A stretch of DNA of 64,000 bases from Rhodocyclales bacterium (GTDB lineage Bacteria; Pseudomonadota; Gammaproteobacteria; Burkholderiales; Rhodocyclaceae): the NCBI GenBank assembly GCA_026399475.1, contig JAPLQY010000073.1, positions 1 through 64,000 on the forward strand, read 5' to 3'. Position numbers and translations under genes: made by a program. Positions within the stretch are counted from its first letter, which is position 1; every line of letters begins with the position of its first letter. This document shows positions 36,890-50,256 of the stretch, in pieces. The notes under the pieces were generated by a model. The model did no database searches. It saw only the letters and a list, made by a program, of their open reading frames with translations, and was not told the origin of the DNA.

Positions 36890-37546
36890 TCAGGCCCGTT
36901 TGCCGCGCGCCAGCAAGTAGATCTCGGCGCTGCGATTGCGCGATGCGGCCGGCTTTCTCATCTGCAAGGTATGGAACTGTTGCTGCATGGCGCGCCTCAG
37001 TTCCATGAAACCGTCACCCTGAAACACCTTGACCAGCATGTCGCCACCAGACTTCAGATGAAGACCGCAGAACTCCAGGGTCAGTTCCGCCAGTACCATC
37101 ACGCGCGCCTGATCGACCATGCCGATGCCCGACATATTGGGGGCCATGTCCGACAATACAAGGTCGACCTGCCGGCCAGCGAGGGCATCGGCTAACGATC
37201 TCAGCACCGCATCGTCGTGAAAATCGCCCTGGATGAACTCGACGCCATGCACGGGCTCCATCGGCAGCAGATCGAGCGCAATCAGCCGCCCGCCGGGGGC
37301 CACGCGCTTCGCGGCAACCTGCGACCAGCTACCGGGTGCCGAACCGAGGTCGACTACCGTCATGCCCGGCCTCAGCAACTTGTCCTTGTCGTCGATTTCG
37401 GTCAGCTTGAACGCGGCGCGGGAACGCCAACCCTCCACTCTGGCCCGCTGCACGTAGGCATCATTGACGTGCTCGGTGATCCAGGCCTTGGTGGTCTTGT
37501 TCTTCTTGACCTTGTCCTTCTTGTTGCTCTCGACCTTGCCGCTCAC
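36890..37546 (-). CDS. rlmE: 23S rRNA 2'-O-methyltransferase RlmE (FtsJ/RrmJ)
   Basis: Methylates U2552 of 23S rRNA. The 218-residue protein starts with a GTG and a lysine-rich tail, then [30 protein letters not shown]-binding [13 protein letters not shown] (about residues 66-78) and the catalytic-tetrad segments [13 protein letters not shown] and KVFQGDGF are present. Its start is only 14 bases from the divergent yhbY start. It leads into ftsH, a common and heat-shock-linked arrangement. Confidence 0.96.
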   Translation of the reverse strand: MSGKVESNKKDKVKKNKTTKAWITEHVNDAYVQRARVEGWRSRAAFKLTEIDDKDKLLRPGMTVVDLGSAPGSWSQVAAKRVAPGGRLIALDLLPMEPVHGVEFIQGDFHDDAVLRSLADALAGRQVDLVLSDMAPNMSGIGMVDQARVMVLAELTLEFCGLHLKSGGDMLVKVFQGDGFMELRRAMQQQFHTLQMRKPAASRNRSAEIYLLARGKRA

Positions 37547-37560
37547 GTTACAATCCCGCC

Positions 37561-37932
37561 ATGACTGAACTATCTCCTACACAGCGCCGCGCCCTGAGGG
37601 CCGCCGCGCACCATCTGAATCCCGTCGTTTCCATCAGCCAGAAGGGCCTGACGCCTTCCGTCCTGGCGGAGATCGACCGCTGCCTCAAAGCCCACGAACT
37701 GATCAAGCTGAGACTTTACGGCATTGAACGGGAAGTACGCGAGGCCCTGTTCATTGAAATCTGTACTGCGCTCAATTGCGCCGAGGTGCAGCACATCGGC
37801 AACCTGCTGGTGCTCTGGCGCGAGAATCCCAAGGACCCCGCGGTACAGGAGTCGGCGCTGGCGAGACGGCGTAAGTCCGAACCGATGACCAAGAAGCAGG
37901 CCGCTGCGCGCAGCGAAACCCGCAAGCGCTAG
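37561..37932 (+). CDS. yhbY: YhbY-type RNA-binding protein (CRM domain)
   Basis: A 123-residue ribosome-assembly factor with one CRM domain (about residues 5-95). The family segments are [20 protein letters not shown] and ELIKLRLYG, and a basic C-terminal tail follows. It is divergent from rlmE, so both RNA-maturation genes share a very short control region. Confidence 0.92.
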   Translation: MTELSPTQRRALRAAAHHLNPVVSISQKGLTPSVLAEIDRCLKAHELIKLRLYGIEREVREALFIEICTALNCAEVQHIGNLLVLWRENPKDPAVQESALARRRKSEPMTKKQAAARSETRKR

Positions 37933-37935
37933 ACG

Positions 37936-38400
37936 CTAACGCCCCTTGCCCCGTTCCTGCAGTATCACCAGCGCAATTCCCAGCAGGGTTTGCACCAGGT
38001 AAAGCGCGCTCGACACACCGTGCCAGGTGGTGAAACGATCGCGCAGGGCGCTTTCCATGACCCGGCGCGGCAGCGCATCCGCCTGTAGCTGCGCCAGTAT
38101 CGGCTGAACGCCGAAGTGGCCGGCAACGGTCAGGCCGAGCATCAGCAGCACGATCCAGAATACTCCGGACTGAATCGCCCGCCAGCCCTTGGCAAACAGC
38201 ACGAACAGGATCAGGTAAGACCCGCAGCCGATGCCGACCCACGCTGTGACGGTGAACATCGCGCCGGCCAGATTGCCCGCCATGCCGCGGTCGGCAAGCT
38301 GGGTGAACAGCACGGGCGCAGCAATCAATCCGATCGCCAGCAAGCCGCCGACCCAGGCGGCAATCGCAATGCTGTAGAGCGCCGACGCGAGGCCTCTCAT
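37936..38400 (-). CDS. DUF4149-family membrane protein
   Basis: A 154-residue integral membrane protein with four predicted helices, starting at the ATG at 38400, one base after the greA stop region. Family segments include AAWVGGLLAIGLIAAPVLF (about residues 14-32) and DRFTTWHGVSSALYLVQTL. It is found next to greA in many betaproteobacteria; the function is not known. Confidence 0.85.
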   Translation of the reverse strand: MRGLASALYSIAIAAWVGGLLAIGLIAAPVLFTQLADRGMAGNLAGAMFTVTAWVGIGCGSYLILFVLFAKGWRAIQSGVFWIVLLMLGLTVAGHFGVQPILAQLQADALPRRVMESALRDRFTTWHGVSSALYLVQTLLGIALVILQERGKGR

Positions 38401-38401
38401 A

Positions 38402-38877
38402 TCAAACGTATTTGACGTCCAGTATTTCGTACTCGCGCCGCCCGCCCGGCGTCTGCACCTCGGCGACGTCACCCGCAAACTTGCCGATCAGCGCGCGCGC
38501 CACCGGAGAGTTCAGCGAAATCATCGCGGACTTGATGTCCGCTTCGTCATCGCCGACGATCTGGTAGGTCACGGTGTCGCCGCTGTCCAGATCTTCGAGC
38601 TCGACCGTCGAGCCGAACACCACGCGGCCATCGACATCCAGCGATGCCGGATCGATGATCTGCGCATTGCCGAGCTTGCCCTCGACTTCCTTGATGCGGC
38701 CTTCGAGAAAGCCCTGCCGCTCCTTGGCGGCATCGTACTCGGCGTTCTCCGACAGGTCGCCGTGCGAGCGTGCCTCGGCTATCGCGGCGATCACCGACGG
38801 GCGATCGACCGTCTTCAAACGCTGCAGCTCCTTGCGCAGCAGTTCCGCGCCGCGCAGGGTAATGGGGAATTTTGCGC

Positions 38878-38881
<4 letters not shown>
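38402..38881 (-). CDS. greA: Transcription elongation factor GreA
   Basis: Rescues backtracked RNA polymerase by stimulating transcript cleavage. The 159-residue protein has the N-terminal coiled coil with the catalytic acidic tip in [21 protein letters not shown] (about residues 35-55) and a C-terminal FKBP-like domain ending ILDVKYV. Its start overlaps the carB stop by 4 bases. Confidence 0.97.
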
Positions 38882-42123
<3,242 letters not shown>

Positions 42124-42135
42124 TTTTTCTGCCTG

Positions 42136-42783
42136 TCAATTCAAGGTCGAATCGGCGAGTCGGGCGCCGAAACCGATAAACATTGCGCCAATCCCGCCGG
42201 TTGCACCGGCCGAAAGGCGACGCCTGCTGCGGAACTGCTCAGCCAGATGGGCGCCCCCCAGAATCAGCACCGAGAGATATAGCCCGCTGATGATCTGGCA
42301 GATCAGTCCGAGAATGGCGAAGGAGAGCGCCGGATGGGCGTAGCCCGGGTCGACAAACTGGATGAAGAATGAAACGAAAAACATGATGGCCTTGGGGTTC
42401 ATGAGGCTGATCACCAGCGCGGCATGGAAAGGCCGTGCCGCATCGACCCGCGGCGTTGCCGCGGCAACCTGCTGCCGAACATGCCAGATCGCCCACGCCG
42501 ACCGCAACAAGCCGATGCCGAGCCATGCCAGGTAGGCCGCTCCGGCGTACTTGAGTACAACGAACAGCGCAGGACTGGCCTGCAACAACGACGCCACGCC
42601 GGTTGCCGAGAGCACCATCAGAATCGCATCGCCGACAAAAATCCCGCAGGCGCCCAGATAGCCGGCGCGAACTCCACGCTGGGACGCCACCGACAATACA
42701 TAGAGCGAGTTCGGCCCCGGCAGCAGCACGATGAAAATCGTGCCCAGCACATAGGTCGCGAGATCGGTAATGCCGTACGCCAT
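42136..42783 (-). CDS. LysE/RhtB-family amino acid exporter
   Basis: A 215-residue inner-membrane protein with about six helices. Typical segments are FIVLLPGPNSLYVLSVASQRG (about residues 18-38), AGAAYLAWLGIGLLRSA and ALVISLMNPKAIMFFVSFF. It lies 3 bases after carA and 12 bases before carB, so it is co-transcribed with carbamoyl-phosphate synthase. Export of arginine, an arginine precursor or another amino acid is possible; the substrate is not determinable. Confidence 0.88.
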   Translation of the reverse strand: MAYGITDLATYVLGTIFIVLLPGPNSLYVLSVASQRGVRAGYLGACGIFVGDAILMVLSATGVASLLQASPALFVVLKYAGAAYLAWLGIGLLRSAWAIWHVRQQVAAATPRVDAARPFHAALVISLMNPKAIMFFVSFFIQFVDPGYAHPALSFAILGLICQIISGLYLSVLILGGAHLAEQFRSRRRLSAGATGGIGAMFIGFGARLADSTLN

Positions 42784-42786
42784 GAC

Positions 42787-43917
42787 CTACTTCGCGGCCA
42801 TCGACTGAATGAAGCGGTCAAAGAGATAGGCCACATCGTGCGGCCCGGGACTGGCTTCGGGATGCCCCTGGAAACAGAAGGCCGGCCGATCCTTCCAGGC
42901 CATGCCCTGCAGGCTGCCGTCGAACAACGAGACGTGGGTCACTTTCACGTTCGTCGGCAGACTGGCCGGATCAACCGCGAAACCATGGTTCTGGCTGGTA
43001 ATCAACACCTGCCCGGTTTCGAGATCCTTGACCGGATGATTGGCGCCATGATGGCCGAACTTCATTTTCAGGGTCTTGCCGCCGGCTGCCAGGCCCATCA
43101 ACTGATGCCCGAGGCAGATGCCGAAGGTTGGCAGGCGCCGCTCGAGAAACTCGCGGATCGCCGCCACGGCGTAGTCACAGGGCTCCGGATCACCTGGACC
43201 ATTGGACAGAAAAACGCCGTCGGGATTCAGCGCCAGCACTTCTGCTGCCGGCGTCTTGGCCGGAACGACGGTAAGCTTGCAGCCGCGCGAGGCCAGCATG
43301 CGCAGGATGTTGCGCTTGACGCCGAAATCGTAGGCGACGACGTTGAAACGGAAATTGTCCGGCTGCGCGAAACCCGTACCGAGTTGCCACTCGCCTTCAC
43401 TCCATGCATAGGACTTCTCCGCGCTGACCACCTGCGCCAGATCCATCCCGGCCAGGCCAGGAAAGGCGCGCGCCTTGGTCACGGCGGCTTCCGCATCGAG
43501 ATGTTCCCCGGCCATCAGGCAGCCCGCCTGGGCGCCCTTTTCACGCAGGATGCGAGTCAGCTTGCGGGTGTCGATGTCGGCCAGTCCCAGCACGTTCTCG
43601 GCGCGCAGGTAGGCATCGAGTGTCTGCTCGCTGCGAAAATTCGAGGCCAGCAGCGGCAGGTCACGGATCACCAGACCAGCCGCATGAATGCGAGCGGCTT
43701 CGCAGTCTTCACGATTGACGCCGTAGTTGCCGATGTGGGGATAAGTGAGGGTGACGATCTGACGGGCGTAGGACGGATCCGTGAGGATTTCCTGGTAGCC
43801 GGTGAGCGCCGTGTTGAACACCACTTCGCCGACGCTGCTGCCGGTCGAGCCGATGCCTTTGCCTCTGAATACTGTTCCGTCGGCCAGGGCAAGAAGGGCA
43901 GGCGGAAAGTGAGGCAC
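42787..43917 (-). CDS. carA: Carbamoyl-phosphate synthase small subunit
   Basis: Glutamine amidotransferase subunit that feeds ammonia to CarB. The GTG at 43917 is chosen because GGGAG lies at proper spacing; a TTG at 43941 is possible. The 376-residue protein has [15 protein letters not shown] at the N-terminus, the catalytic cysteine in [11 protein letters not shown] (about residue 261) and the histidine/glutamate pair in [14 protein letters not shown]. Confidence 0.96.
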   Translation of the reverse strand: MPHFPPALLALADGTVFRGKGIGSTGSSVGEVVFNTALTGYQEILTDPSYARQIVTLTYPHIGNYGVNREDCEAARIHAAGLVIRDLPLLASNFRSEQTLDAYLRAENVLGLADIDTRKLTRILREKGAQAGCLMAGEHLDAEAAVTKARAFPGLAGMDLAQVVSAEKSYAWSEGEWQLGTGFAQPDNFRFNVVAYDFGVKRNILRMLASRGCKLTVVPAKTPAAEVLALNPDGVFLSNGPGDPEPCDYAVAAIREFLERRLPTFGICLGHQLMGLAAGGKTLKMKFGHHGANHPVKDLETGQVLITSQNHGFAVDPASLPTNVKVTHVSLFDGSLQGMAWKDRPAFCFQGHPEASPGPHDVAYLFDRFIQSMAAK

Positions 43918-44078
43918 GATGAGGCTCCCGGAACAAGACAATTCGGCAATCGGAACCGGACACCGCTTGTTTCACATAGCGTCCGGCAAACCATCGAATT
44001 ATAGCTCGTCAGGCCCCCAGTCGCAAACCCGCGACAACCCGCGCAACGCACCGGAGTCGTCGCAAGTCGATCCCGCAG

Positions 44079-44888
<810 letters not shown>

Positions 44889-45311
44889 CTACTTCTTCTC
44901 TTCCTTGACAGCGTCAGGGGCTGCCGGCGCCAGGATCTCGATCACCTGTGCAGCGGGTTTGGGCGCTTCGGCCTTTGTCCCGTCTTCAGCCACGACATCG
45001 CCGGTCACGCGCGTGAGTTTGTTGTCCTGGAAGTACACCGCCATGCTGCGCTGCTGTACCTCGCCATTTCCCGGCCGGAAGCGATACACATAGTCCCAGC
45101 GGTCGGCATGGAACATGTCGACCACCAGAGGCGAGCCGAGAATGAAGCGCACCTGGTCGCGACTGAGGCCCGGCTTCAACAAGGCCACCATCTCCTGAGT
45201 GACGAAGTTGCCCTGCCGCACATCGATGCGATAGGGCGAGAGATAGGACGTGACCTGCGGTGTATTGGAACAGGCTGCCAGAAACGGCAGGAGCAACAGA
45301 AATCGCTTCAT
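44889..45311 (-). CDS. bamE: Outer membrane assembly lipoprotein BamE
   Basis: Lipoprotein of the BAM complex that inserts beta-barrel proteins. The 140-residue protein has a signal peptide with lipobox LAACS (Cys15), YRIDVRQGNFV, LKPGLSRDQVRFILGSPLV (about 48-66) and DRWDYVYRF. A Glu/Pro/Ala-rich tail of about 30 residues extends beyond the usual domain. It is divergent from fur, as in many proteobacteria. Confidence 0.94.
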   Translation of the reverse strand: MKRFLLLLPFLAACSNTPQVTSYLSPYRIDVRQGNFVTQEMVALLKPGLSRDQVRFILGSPLVVDMFHADRWDYVYRFRPGNGEVQQRSMAVYFQDNKLTRVTGDVVAEDGTKAEAPKPAAQVIEILAPAAPDAVKEEKK

Positions 45312-45373
45312 CGGGAAATTCCGGGAAAACCACTGGTCGGTGATGGCGGCCTATTCTGGCACGCCTCGTCTCT

Positions 45374-45399
45374 CCCCGATTGCATTATCCCAATCGGGG
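45374..45399. repeat. Inverted repeat in the bamE-fur divergent region
   Basis: CCCCGATTG and CAATCGGGG form a perfect 9-bp stem with an 8-base loop. It lies midway between the two divergent starts, so it could be an operator or a stem in either leader. No uridine run follows it in either direction. It does not look like a typical Fur box. Confidence 0.6.
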
Positions 45400-45444
45400 C
45401 GCGAAAACTATATCATAGCTGCCCGCCCATCACTGCGCGTCTCC

Positions 45445-45464
45445 GCGTGGCCCCGAGGCCACGC
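45445..45464 (+). promoter_or_regulatory. GC-rich hairpin in the fur leader
   Basis: GCGTGGCC-CCGA-GGCCACGC forms a perfect 8-bp stem with a four-base loop, ending 10 bases before the fur ATG. No good Shine-Dalgarno sequence is visible between stem and start. If transcribed, the stem would crowd the ribosome site and may limit Fur translation. Confidence 0.55.
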
Positions 45465-45474
45465 TTACTTCTCC

Positions 45475-45933
45475 ATGACCCATCCCGACGACCTCAAGAG
45501 CATCGGCCTCAAGGCGACCTATCCGCGCCTGATGATTCTCGACCTCTTCCACAAGCTGCAGGATGAGGGTTCGCCGCGTCACGTCACGGCAGAAGATGTC
45601 TATCGCCACCTGCTGGCCGATGGCATGGATATCGGGCTGGCCACCGTCTATCGCGTGCTGACCCAGTTCGAGCAGGCCGGCTTGCTGCAACGCCACCATT
45701 TTGAATCCGGCAAGGCGATTTTCGAACTGAACGAGGGGCAACATCACGACCACCTGGTTTGCCTGCAATGCGGCCGGGTCGAAGAATTCTTCGATGCCGC
45801 GATCGAGAAACGCCAGATCAGGATAGCGGAAGAACGCGGCTTCACGGTTCGGGAACACGCCCTCTACCTTTACGTCGAGTGCAACAAGACTGACTGTCCC
45901 CACCGCAAATTGAGCGTGAAAAGTGAAACGTGA
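45475..45933 (+). CDS. fur: Ferric uptake regulator Fur
   Basis: Iron-responsive repressor, 152 residues. The winged-helix DNA-binding domain covers about residues 5-85 (IGLATVYRVLTQFEQAGLL is the recognition region). Metal sites are HHDHLVCLQCG (about 90-100) and CNKTDCPHRK near the end. The last codons, VKSET and stop, are formed by the left arm of heptad-repeat copy B, so the native C-terminus appears to have been replaced. Divergent from bamE. Confidence 0.96.
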   Translation: MTHPDDLKSIGLKATYPRLMILDLFHKLQDEGSPRHVTAEDVYRHLLADGMDIGLATVYRVLTQFEQAGLLQRHHFESGKAIFELNEGQHHDHLVCLQCGRVEEFFDAAIEKRQIRIAEERGFTVREHALYLYVECNKTDCPHRKLSVKSET

Positions 45934-45989
45934 CAAAAGCCGCCAGTAACCCAGGTTCTCCTCATCACATTTCACGTTTCACATTTCAC
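45916..45989. repeat. GTGAAAN heptad inverted-repeat element, copy B
   Basis: Left arm 45916-45934 reads GTGAAAA, GTGAAAC, GTGAC; right arm 45965-45989, read on the other strand, is GTGAAAT, GTGAAAC, GTGAAAT, GTGA. About 30 bases separate them and no ORF is inside. The left arm encodes the end and stop of fur, and the right arm ends 11 bases before the TTG start of the next gene. Confidence 0.82.
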
Positions 45990-46000
45990 GGCTCTTAAGC

Positions 46001-46573
46001 TTGGAAGCCTTCCTGACTTCGACCACCCTGGTCGCCATCGCCGAAATTGGCGACAAGACCCAGTTGCTGTCCTTCGTCCTTGCCGCCCGGCTGCGCAAAC
46101 CTCTGCCCATCATTGCCGGCATCCTTGTCGCCACCGTGCTCAATCACGCCCTGGCCGGCTCGGTTGGCGTCTGGCTGGCGCAACTGATCGCGCCGCAATG
46201 GCTGCCGTGGATAACCGGCTCGGTATTCATCGTCTTCGGCCTGTGGGCATTGCATCCGGATTCGCTCGACGAGAGTCCGAAGATTCATCGTGCCGGGGCT
46301 TTCGTCACCACCACCATCGCCTTTTTCATCGCCGAAATGGGTGACAAGACCCAGTTCGCCACGATGGCGCTGGCGGCGCAATTTCAGGGGGCGCTGCTTG
46401 CGGTGGTGATGGGCACCACGCTGGGCATGATGCTGGCCAATGTGCCGGCAGTCATCATCGGGGAAAAACTAGCCAAGCGTCTGCCGCTGACGGCCATCCG
46501 CTGGATCGCGGCCGCCGTGTTCATCGCCACCGGTGCGGTCACCATGCTGGGCGCACCCGCTCTGCCGGTCTAA
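46001..46573 (+). CDS. UPF0016/Gdt1-family cation (probably manganese) exporter
   Basis: A 190-residue membrane protein with six helices in two repeats. Each repeat carries the family motif, EIGDKTQ (about residues 15-21) and EMGDKTQ (about 111-117), which binds the transported cation. Bacterial members such as MneA export manganese. The start appears to be TTG at 46001; no ribosome site is evident because heptad-repeat copy B lies immediately upstream. No manganese riboswitch is seen in the short leader. Confidence 0.88.
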   Translation: MEAFLTSTTLVAIAEIGDKTQLLSFVLAARLRKPLPIIAGILVATVLNHALAGSVGVWLAQLIAPQWLPWITGSVFIVFGLWALHPDSLDESPKIHRAGAFVTTTIAFFIAEMGDKTQFATMALAAQFQGALLAVVMGTTLGMMLANVPAVIIGEKLAKRLPLTAIRWIAAAVFIATGAVTMLGAPALPV

Positions 46574-48231
46574 CCCGAACCAGGCAAACCAAGCATTTCC
46601 GCCGCGTGACGGCGCGTGGTATCGGTGATTTTCTCGCCGCCCAGCATGCGGGCAATCTCTCCGACGCGGGCGTCCGTATCCAGCACCCTGACCGAGGACG
46701 TGGTCGCTCCCTTGCTCGTTTCCTTGGCGATCGACCATTGCCAGTCGGCCTGTGCCGCCACCTGAGGCAGGTGGGTGACGCACAGCACCTGGCGGCTCTT
46801 GCCCAGTTCGCGCAGCATGCGGCCGACGATCTCGGCGACGCGACCGCCGATGCCGACATCCACCTCGTCAAAAATCAGCGTCCCCGCAGGATTCGCCTGG
46901 CTGGCGATGACCTGCAAGGCCAGGCCAATGCGCGACAACTCACCGCCTGAGGCCACCTTGGCCAATGCGCGCAGCGGCTGGCCAGCGTTGGCCGTGACCA
47001 GGAATTCGACACTCTCGAGTCCGCTGGAGGCGCCTTCAGGCAAAGACTCCAGGGCAATTTCGAATCGTCCGCCGGCCATCGCCAATTCCTGCATGCCGGC
47101 TGTCACGGCCCTGGACAAGGCCTTGGCAGTCTTTGCCCGCAAGGCCGAAAGTTTCTTCGCCAACTCACGAAAAGAAGCTTCCGCCCTGAGTTCCCTGTCG
47201 GCCAGCGCCGCCGGGTCTGCACGCAGCGTGAGTTCGGCCAGGCGGGTCTGCAAATCCTGCAGCAAACCAGGCAGCTCCATCGCCGTGACACGATGCTTGC
47301 GCGCCATCTGTGTCACCGCATCGATGCGGTTGTCGAGCTCGTTCAGACGCGCCGGATCAAGCTCGAGGCGGTCCTGATAACGCCGTAGCGCCAATGCCGA
47401 CTCTTCGAGCTGGATCAACGCGGTCTCGAACAACTGGGCCGCTTCGCTCAGCGCCGGATCGAAACCGGTCAGTTCATACAGCCGCGCCCCGGCATGCTGC
47501 AGCAGCGGCAGACTCGCCACCTCGCCTTCTTCAAGCACGGCCAGCGCGGCGCTCGCGCCTTCCAGCAAGACATTGGCATTACCCAGCCGACGGTGTTCCT
47601 GTTCCGTTTCCTGCCACTCGGCCGCATCGAAGGCCAGCGCGGCAAGCTCTTTCACCTGCCATTCGAGCAGTTCGCGCTCGCGCACCGTGGCCTCGACATC
47701 CTTCTCGGCAGCCTGACGCGCCTCGCGCGCAACACGCCATGCGCCGTAAGCTGCGGCCACCTCGCGCGCCAGTGCCTGCGCTCCGGCGTGGGTATCGAGC
47801 AAGGCGCACTGGGCATCGCTGCGCAACAGGGATTGATGGGCGTTCTGACCATGAATGTCGGCAAGAAAATCGGCCACTTCGCGCATCTGCCCCAGCGTCG
47901 CCGCGGCGCCGTTGATATAGCCGCGGGAACGCCCGGCACTGTCGATCACGCGACGCAGCAGGCAGGTGTCCGTGTCGTAGTCGGCGGCCTGCAACCAGGC
48001 GTCGAGTGCGCCTCCGGCCGCGACATCGAACTCGGCAGAAATCTCCGCACGCTCGGCGCCGTTGCGCACCACGGCAGCATCGGCGCGCTCGCCCAGGGCC
48101 AGCGACAGCGCATCGACAAGAATCGATTTTCCGGCACCGGTTTCGCCGGTCAGGGCGCCAAAACCGCCGCCGAACTCAAGGTCGAGGCGGTCGACAATCA
48201 CAAAATCGCGAACGATCAGACGCAGGAGCAT
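46570..48231 (-). CDS. recN: DNA repair protein RecN
   Basis: SMC-like ATPase for double-strand break repair. The 553-residue protein has Walker A GETGAGKSILVDAL (about residues 29-42), central coiled coils, and the C-terminal SGGELSRIGLAL signature and Walker B TLIFDEVDVGIGG. It follows nadK by 3 bases and is convergent with the UPF0016 gene, overlapping it by 4 bases. Confidence 0.97.
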   Translation of the reverse strand: MLLRLIVRDFVIVDRLDLEFGGGFGALTGETGAGKSILVDALSLALGERADAAVVRNGAERAEISAEFDVAAGGALDAWLQAADYDTDTCLLRRVIDSAGRSRGYINGAAATLGQMREVADFLADIHGQNAHQSLLRSDAQCALLDTHAGAQALAREVAAAYGAWRVAREARQAAEKDVEATVRERELLEWQVKELAALAFDAAEWQETEQEHRRLGNANVLLEGASAALAVLEEGEVASLPLLQHAGARLYELTGFDPALSEAAQLFETALIQLEESALALRRYQDRLELDPARLNELDNRIDAVTQMARKHRVTAMELPGLLQDLQTRLAELTLRADPAALADRELRAEASFRELAKKLSALRAKTAKALSRAVTAGMQELAMAGGRFEIALESLPEGASSGLESVEFLVTANAGQPLRALAKVASGGELSRIGLALQVIASQANPAGTLIFDEVDVGIGGRVAEIVGRMLRELGKSRQVLCVTHLPQVAAQADWQWSIAKETSKGATTSSVRVLDTDARVGEIARMLGGEKITDTTRRHAAEMLGLPGSG

Positions 48232-48234
48232 GGT

Positions 48235-49125
48235 TCAGTGACGCGGGGTCGAGCTCCAATGCAGCTTCTCCCGCAGCATGGCGAAATAGCTGTAGCCCGG
48301 CGGGTGCAGCAGGGTAATGGCGTGGAGCGAACGGACCAGGCGCACGACATCGCCGGCGCGCGCATCGAAGCGCGTTTGTCCATCGAAGTGAACGCGTGCA
48401 TCGTGCGGAGGCAGCAAGGCGATATCGATCGTGCTGCTGTCGCTGACGGTAATCGGCCGATTGGAGAGTGCGTGCGGGCACAGCGGGACGATGGCGATGC
48501 CGGGCACCGAGGGATGGAGAATCGGGCCGTTGGCGGACAAGGCATAGGCGGTGGAACCAGTAGGCGTGGACACGATCAGGCCATCCGCACGCAGGACGTG
48601 GATCAATTCGCCGTCGACCTTCACTTCGAGTTCGATCATGCGGCCGATGTCGCCCTTATTGACTACGACGTCATTGAGCGCCAGTGTCCGATAAGCGGGC
48701 TCGCCATCGCGCAGCACTTCGGCATCGAGCAGGAACCTCTGCTCGCGGCTGAACTTTCCCGCAAGCAAGGCGGTGATGCTCTCGATCATGGCGCCAAGGG
48801 CGATGTCGGTCATGAAACCGAGCCGCCCCTGGTTGATGCCGACCAGCGGCACATCGAACCGGGCCAGGTGCCGCGCGGCATTGAGCATGGTGCCGTCGCC
48901 GCCAAGAATCACCGCAAGCTCGGCACGGGCGCCAATCATCTCGTAGCTGGCTACCGTATAGCCATTGGCGCCGACCGCCGCGGCGGTATCTTCTTCGAGC
49001 AGCACCTCGACACCGCGCTCGCTCAGAAAGGTAGCAAGCACCCGCAGGGATTCGGCGATTTCCCGGCTCTGGTACTTGCCGATCAGGGCGATGGTGTTGA
49101 AGGCATGGAATGTGGCGGCGTTCAT
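48235..49125 (-). CDS. nadK: NAD kinase
   Basis: Makes NADP from NAD and ATP. The 296-residue protein has the GGDGTM motif (about residues 75-80), [10 protein letters not shown] and the conserved [16 protein letters not shown] (about 184-199). It is divergent from hrcA and co-transcribed with recN, a common proteobacterial order. Confidence 0.97.
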   Translation of the reverse strand: MNAATFHAFNTIALIGKYQSREIAESLRVLATFLSERGVEVLLEEDTAAAVGANGYTVASYEMIGARAELAVILGGDGTMLNAARHLARFDVPLVGINQGRLGFMTDIALGAMIESITALLAGKFSREQRFLLDAEVLRDGEPAYRTLALNDVVVNKGDIGRMIELEVKVDGELIHVLRADGLIVSTPTGSTAYALSANGPILHPSVPGIAIVPLCPHALSNRPITVSDSSTIDIALLPPHDARVHFDGQTRFDARAGDVVRLVRSLHAITLLHPPGYSYFAMLREKLHWSSTPRH

Positions 49126-49236
49126 GCGGCCGATTAAACCACAATTGACGATGGCTTTTTTTCACGAATGGGTGACGGACAACGTGCCGGACGGTCCATT
49201 GAGAGGCAATTCCGACAGACTGCTAGAATCCGTTCC

Positions 49237-50256
49237 ATGCTCGACTATCGTGCGCAAACCCTGCTGAGAACCCTGATCGAACGCTATATCGCCGAAGGTC
49301 AGCCGGTCGGTTCGCGCACGCTTTCGAAATACTCAGGCCTTGAACTCTCCCCGGCCACGATCCGCAATGTCATGTCGGATCTGGAAGAGATGGGCTTTAT
49401 CGCCAGCCCGCACACCTCGGCCGGACGCGTACCGACGCCCCTGGGCTACAGGCTCTTCGTCGATTCCCTGCTGACGGTGAAGCCCCTGCAGGGCAGCGAG
49501 CTTTTCGAGATTCAGGAAGCCATCCAGCCCAACCAGCCGCAACTCGTGATCAGCCACGCATCGCAACTGCTGTCGCAGCTCACCGCATTTGCCGGCGTTG
49601 TGGTCGCGCCGCGTCGCCAGCAGCCGCGCATCCGACAAATCGAGTTTCTCAGCCTCTCCGAAAAGCGCATTCTGCTGATCATCGTCACTGCCGATGGCGA
49701 CGTGCAGAACCGCATACTGTTCACTCAGCACAATTACACCGCATCGGAACTGGTCACGGCCGCGAACTACCTGAACCAGAACTGCTTCGGACTGGATTTC
49801 GATCAGGTCCGTGCACGCGTCATGGAAGAACTGCGCCAGCTGCGCGCCGACATGTCCGAGCTGATGACGGCCGCACTCGATGCAGGCAACCAGGCCATCG
49901 CCGACACCTCGACGCAATATGTCATCAGCGGCGAAAAGAACCTGCTCGGCATCGAAGACCTGTCGTCCAACATGACGCGCCTGCGCCGCCTGTTCGATCT
50001 GTTTGAACAAAGAACCGGGCTGGCGCAGTTGCTCGAGCTGTCCTGCCGCGCCGATGGCGTCCAGGTCTTCATTGGCGGCGAATCCGGCATCGCGCCGCTC
50101 GACGAATGCAGTGTGGTGGCCGCACCTTACGAGGTCGACGGCCAGATCGTCGGCACCATCGGCGTCATCGGCCCGACGCGCATGGCCTACGAGCGCGTGA
50201 TTCCCATCGTGGACATCACCGCCAAGCTGCTGTCTTCAGCACTTTCAACTCCCTGA
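49237..50256 (+). CDS. hrcA: Heat-inducible transcription repressor HrcA
   Basis: Represses chaperone genes by binding CIRCE elements. From the ATG at 49237 the protein is 339 residues, with the winged helix in [20 protein letters not shown] (about 23-42), [16 protein letters not shown] and the GAF-like sensor region. No CIRCE sequence is visible before grpE or dnaK here, so its targets (usually groESL) are outside the window. Confidence 0.96.
   Translation: MLDYRAQTLLRTLIERYIAEGQPVGSRTLSKYSGLELSPATIRNVMSDLEEMGFIASPHTSAGRVPTPLGYRLFVDSLLTVKPLQGSELFEIQEAIQPNQPQLVISHASQLLSQLTAFAGVVVAPRRQQPRIRQIEFLSLSEKRILLIIVTADGDVQNRILFTQHNYTASELVTAANYLNQNCFGLDFDQVRARVMEELRQLRADMSELMTAALDAGNQAIADTSTQYVISGEKNLLGIEDLSSNMTRLRRLFDLFEQRTGLAQLLELSCRADGVQVFIGGESGIAPLDECSVVAAPYEVDGQIVGTIGVIGPTRMAYERVIPIVDITAKLLSSALSTP

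Noticed and set aside
45934-46000. Manganese (yybP-ykoY) riboswitch before the UPF0016 gene
   Set aside because: The leader is only 67 bases and is mostly the heptad repeat; no riboswitch core is visible.
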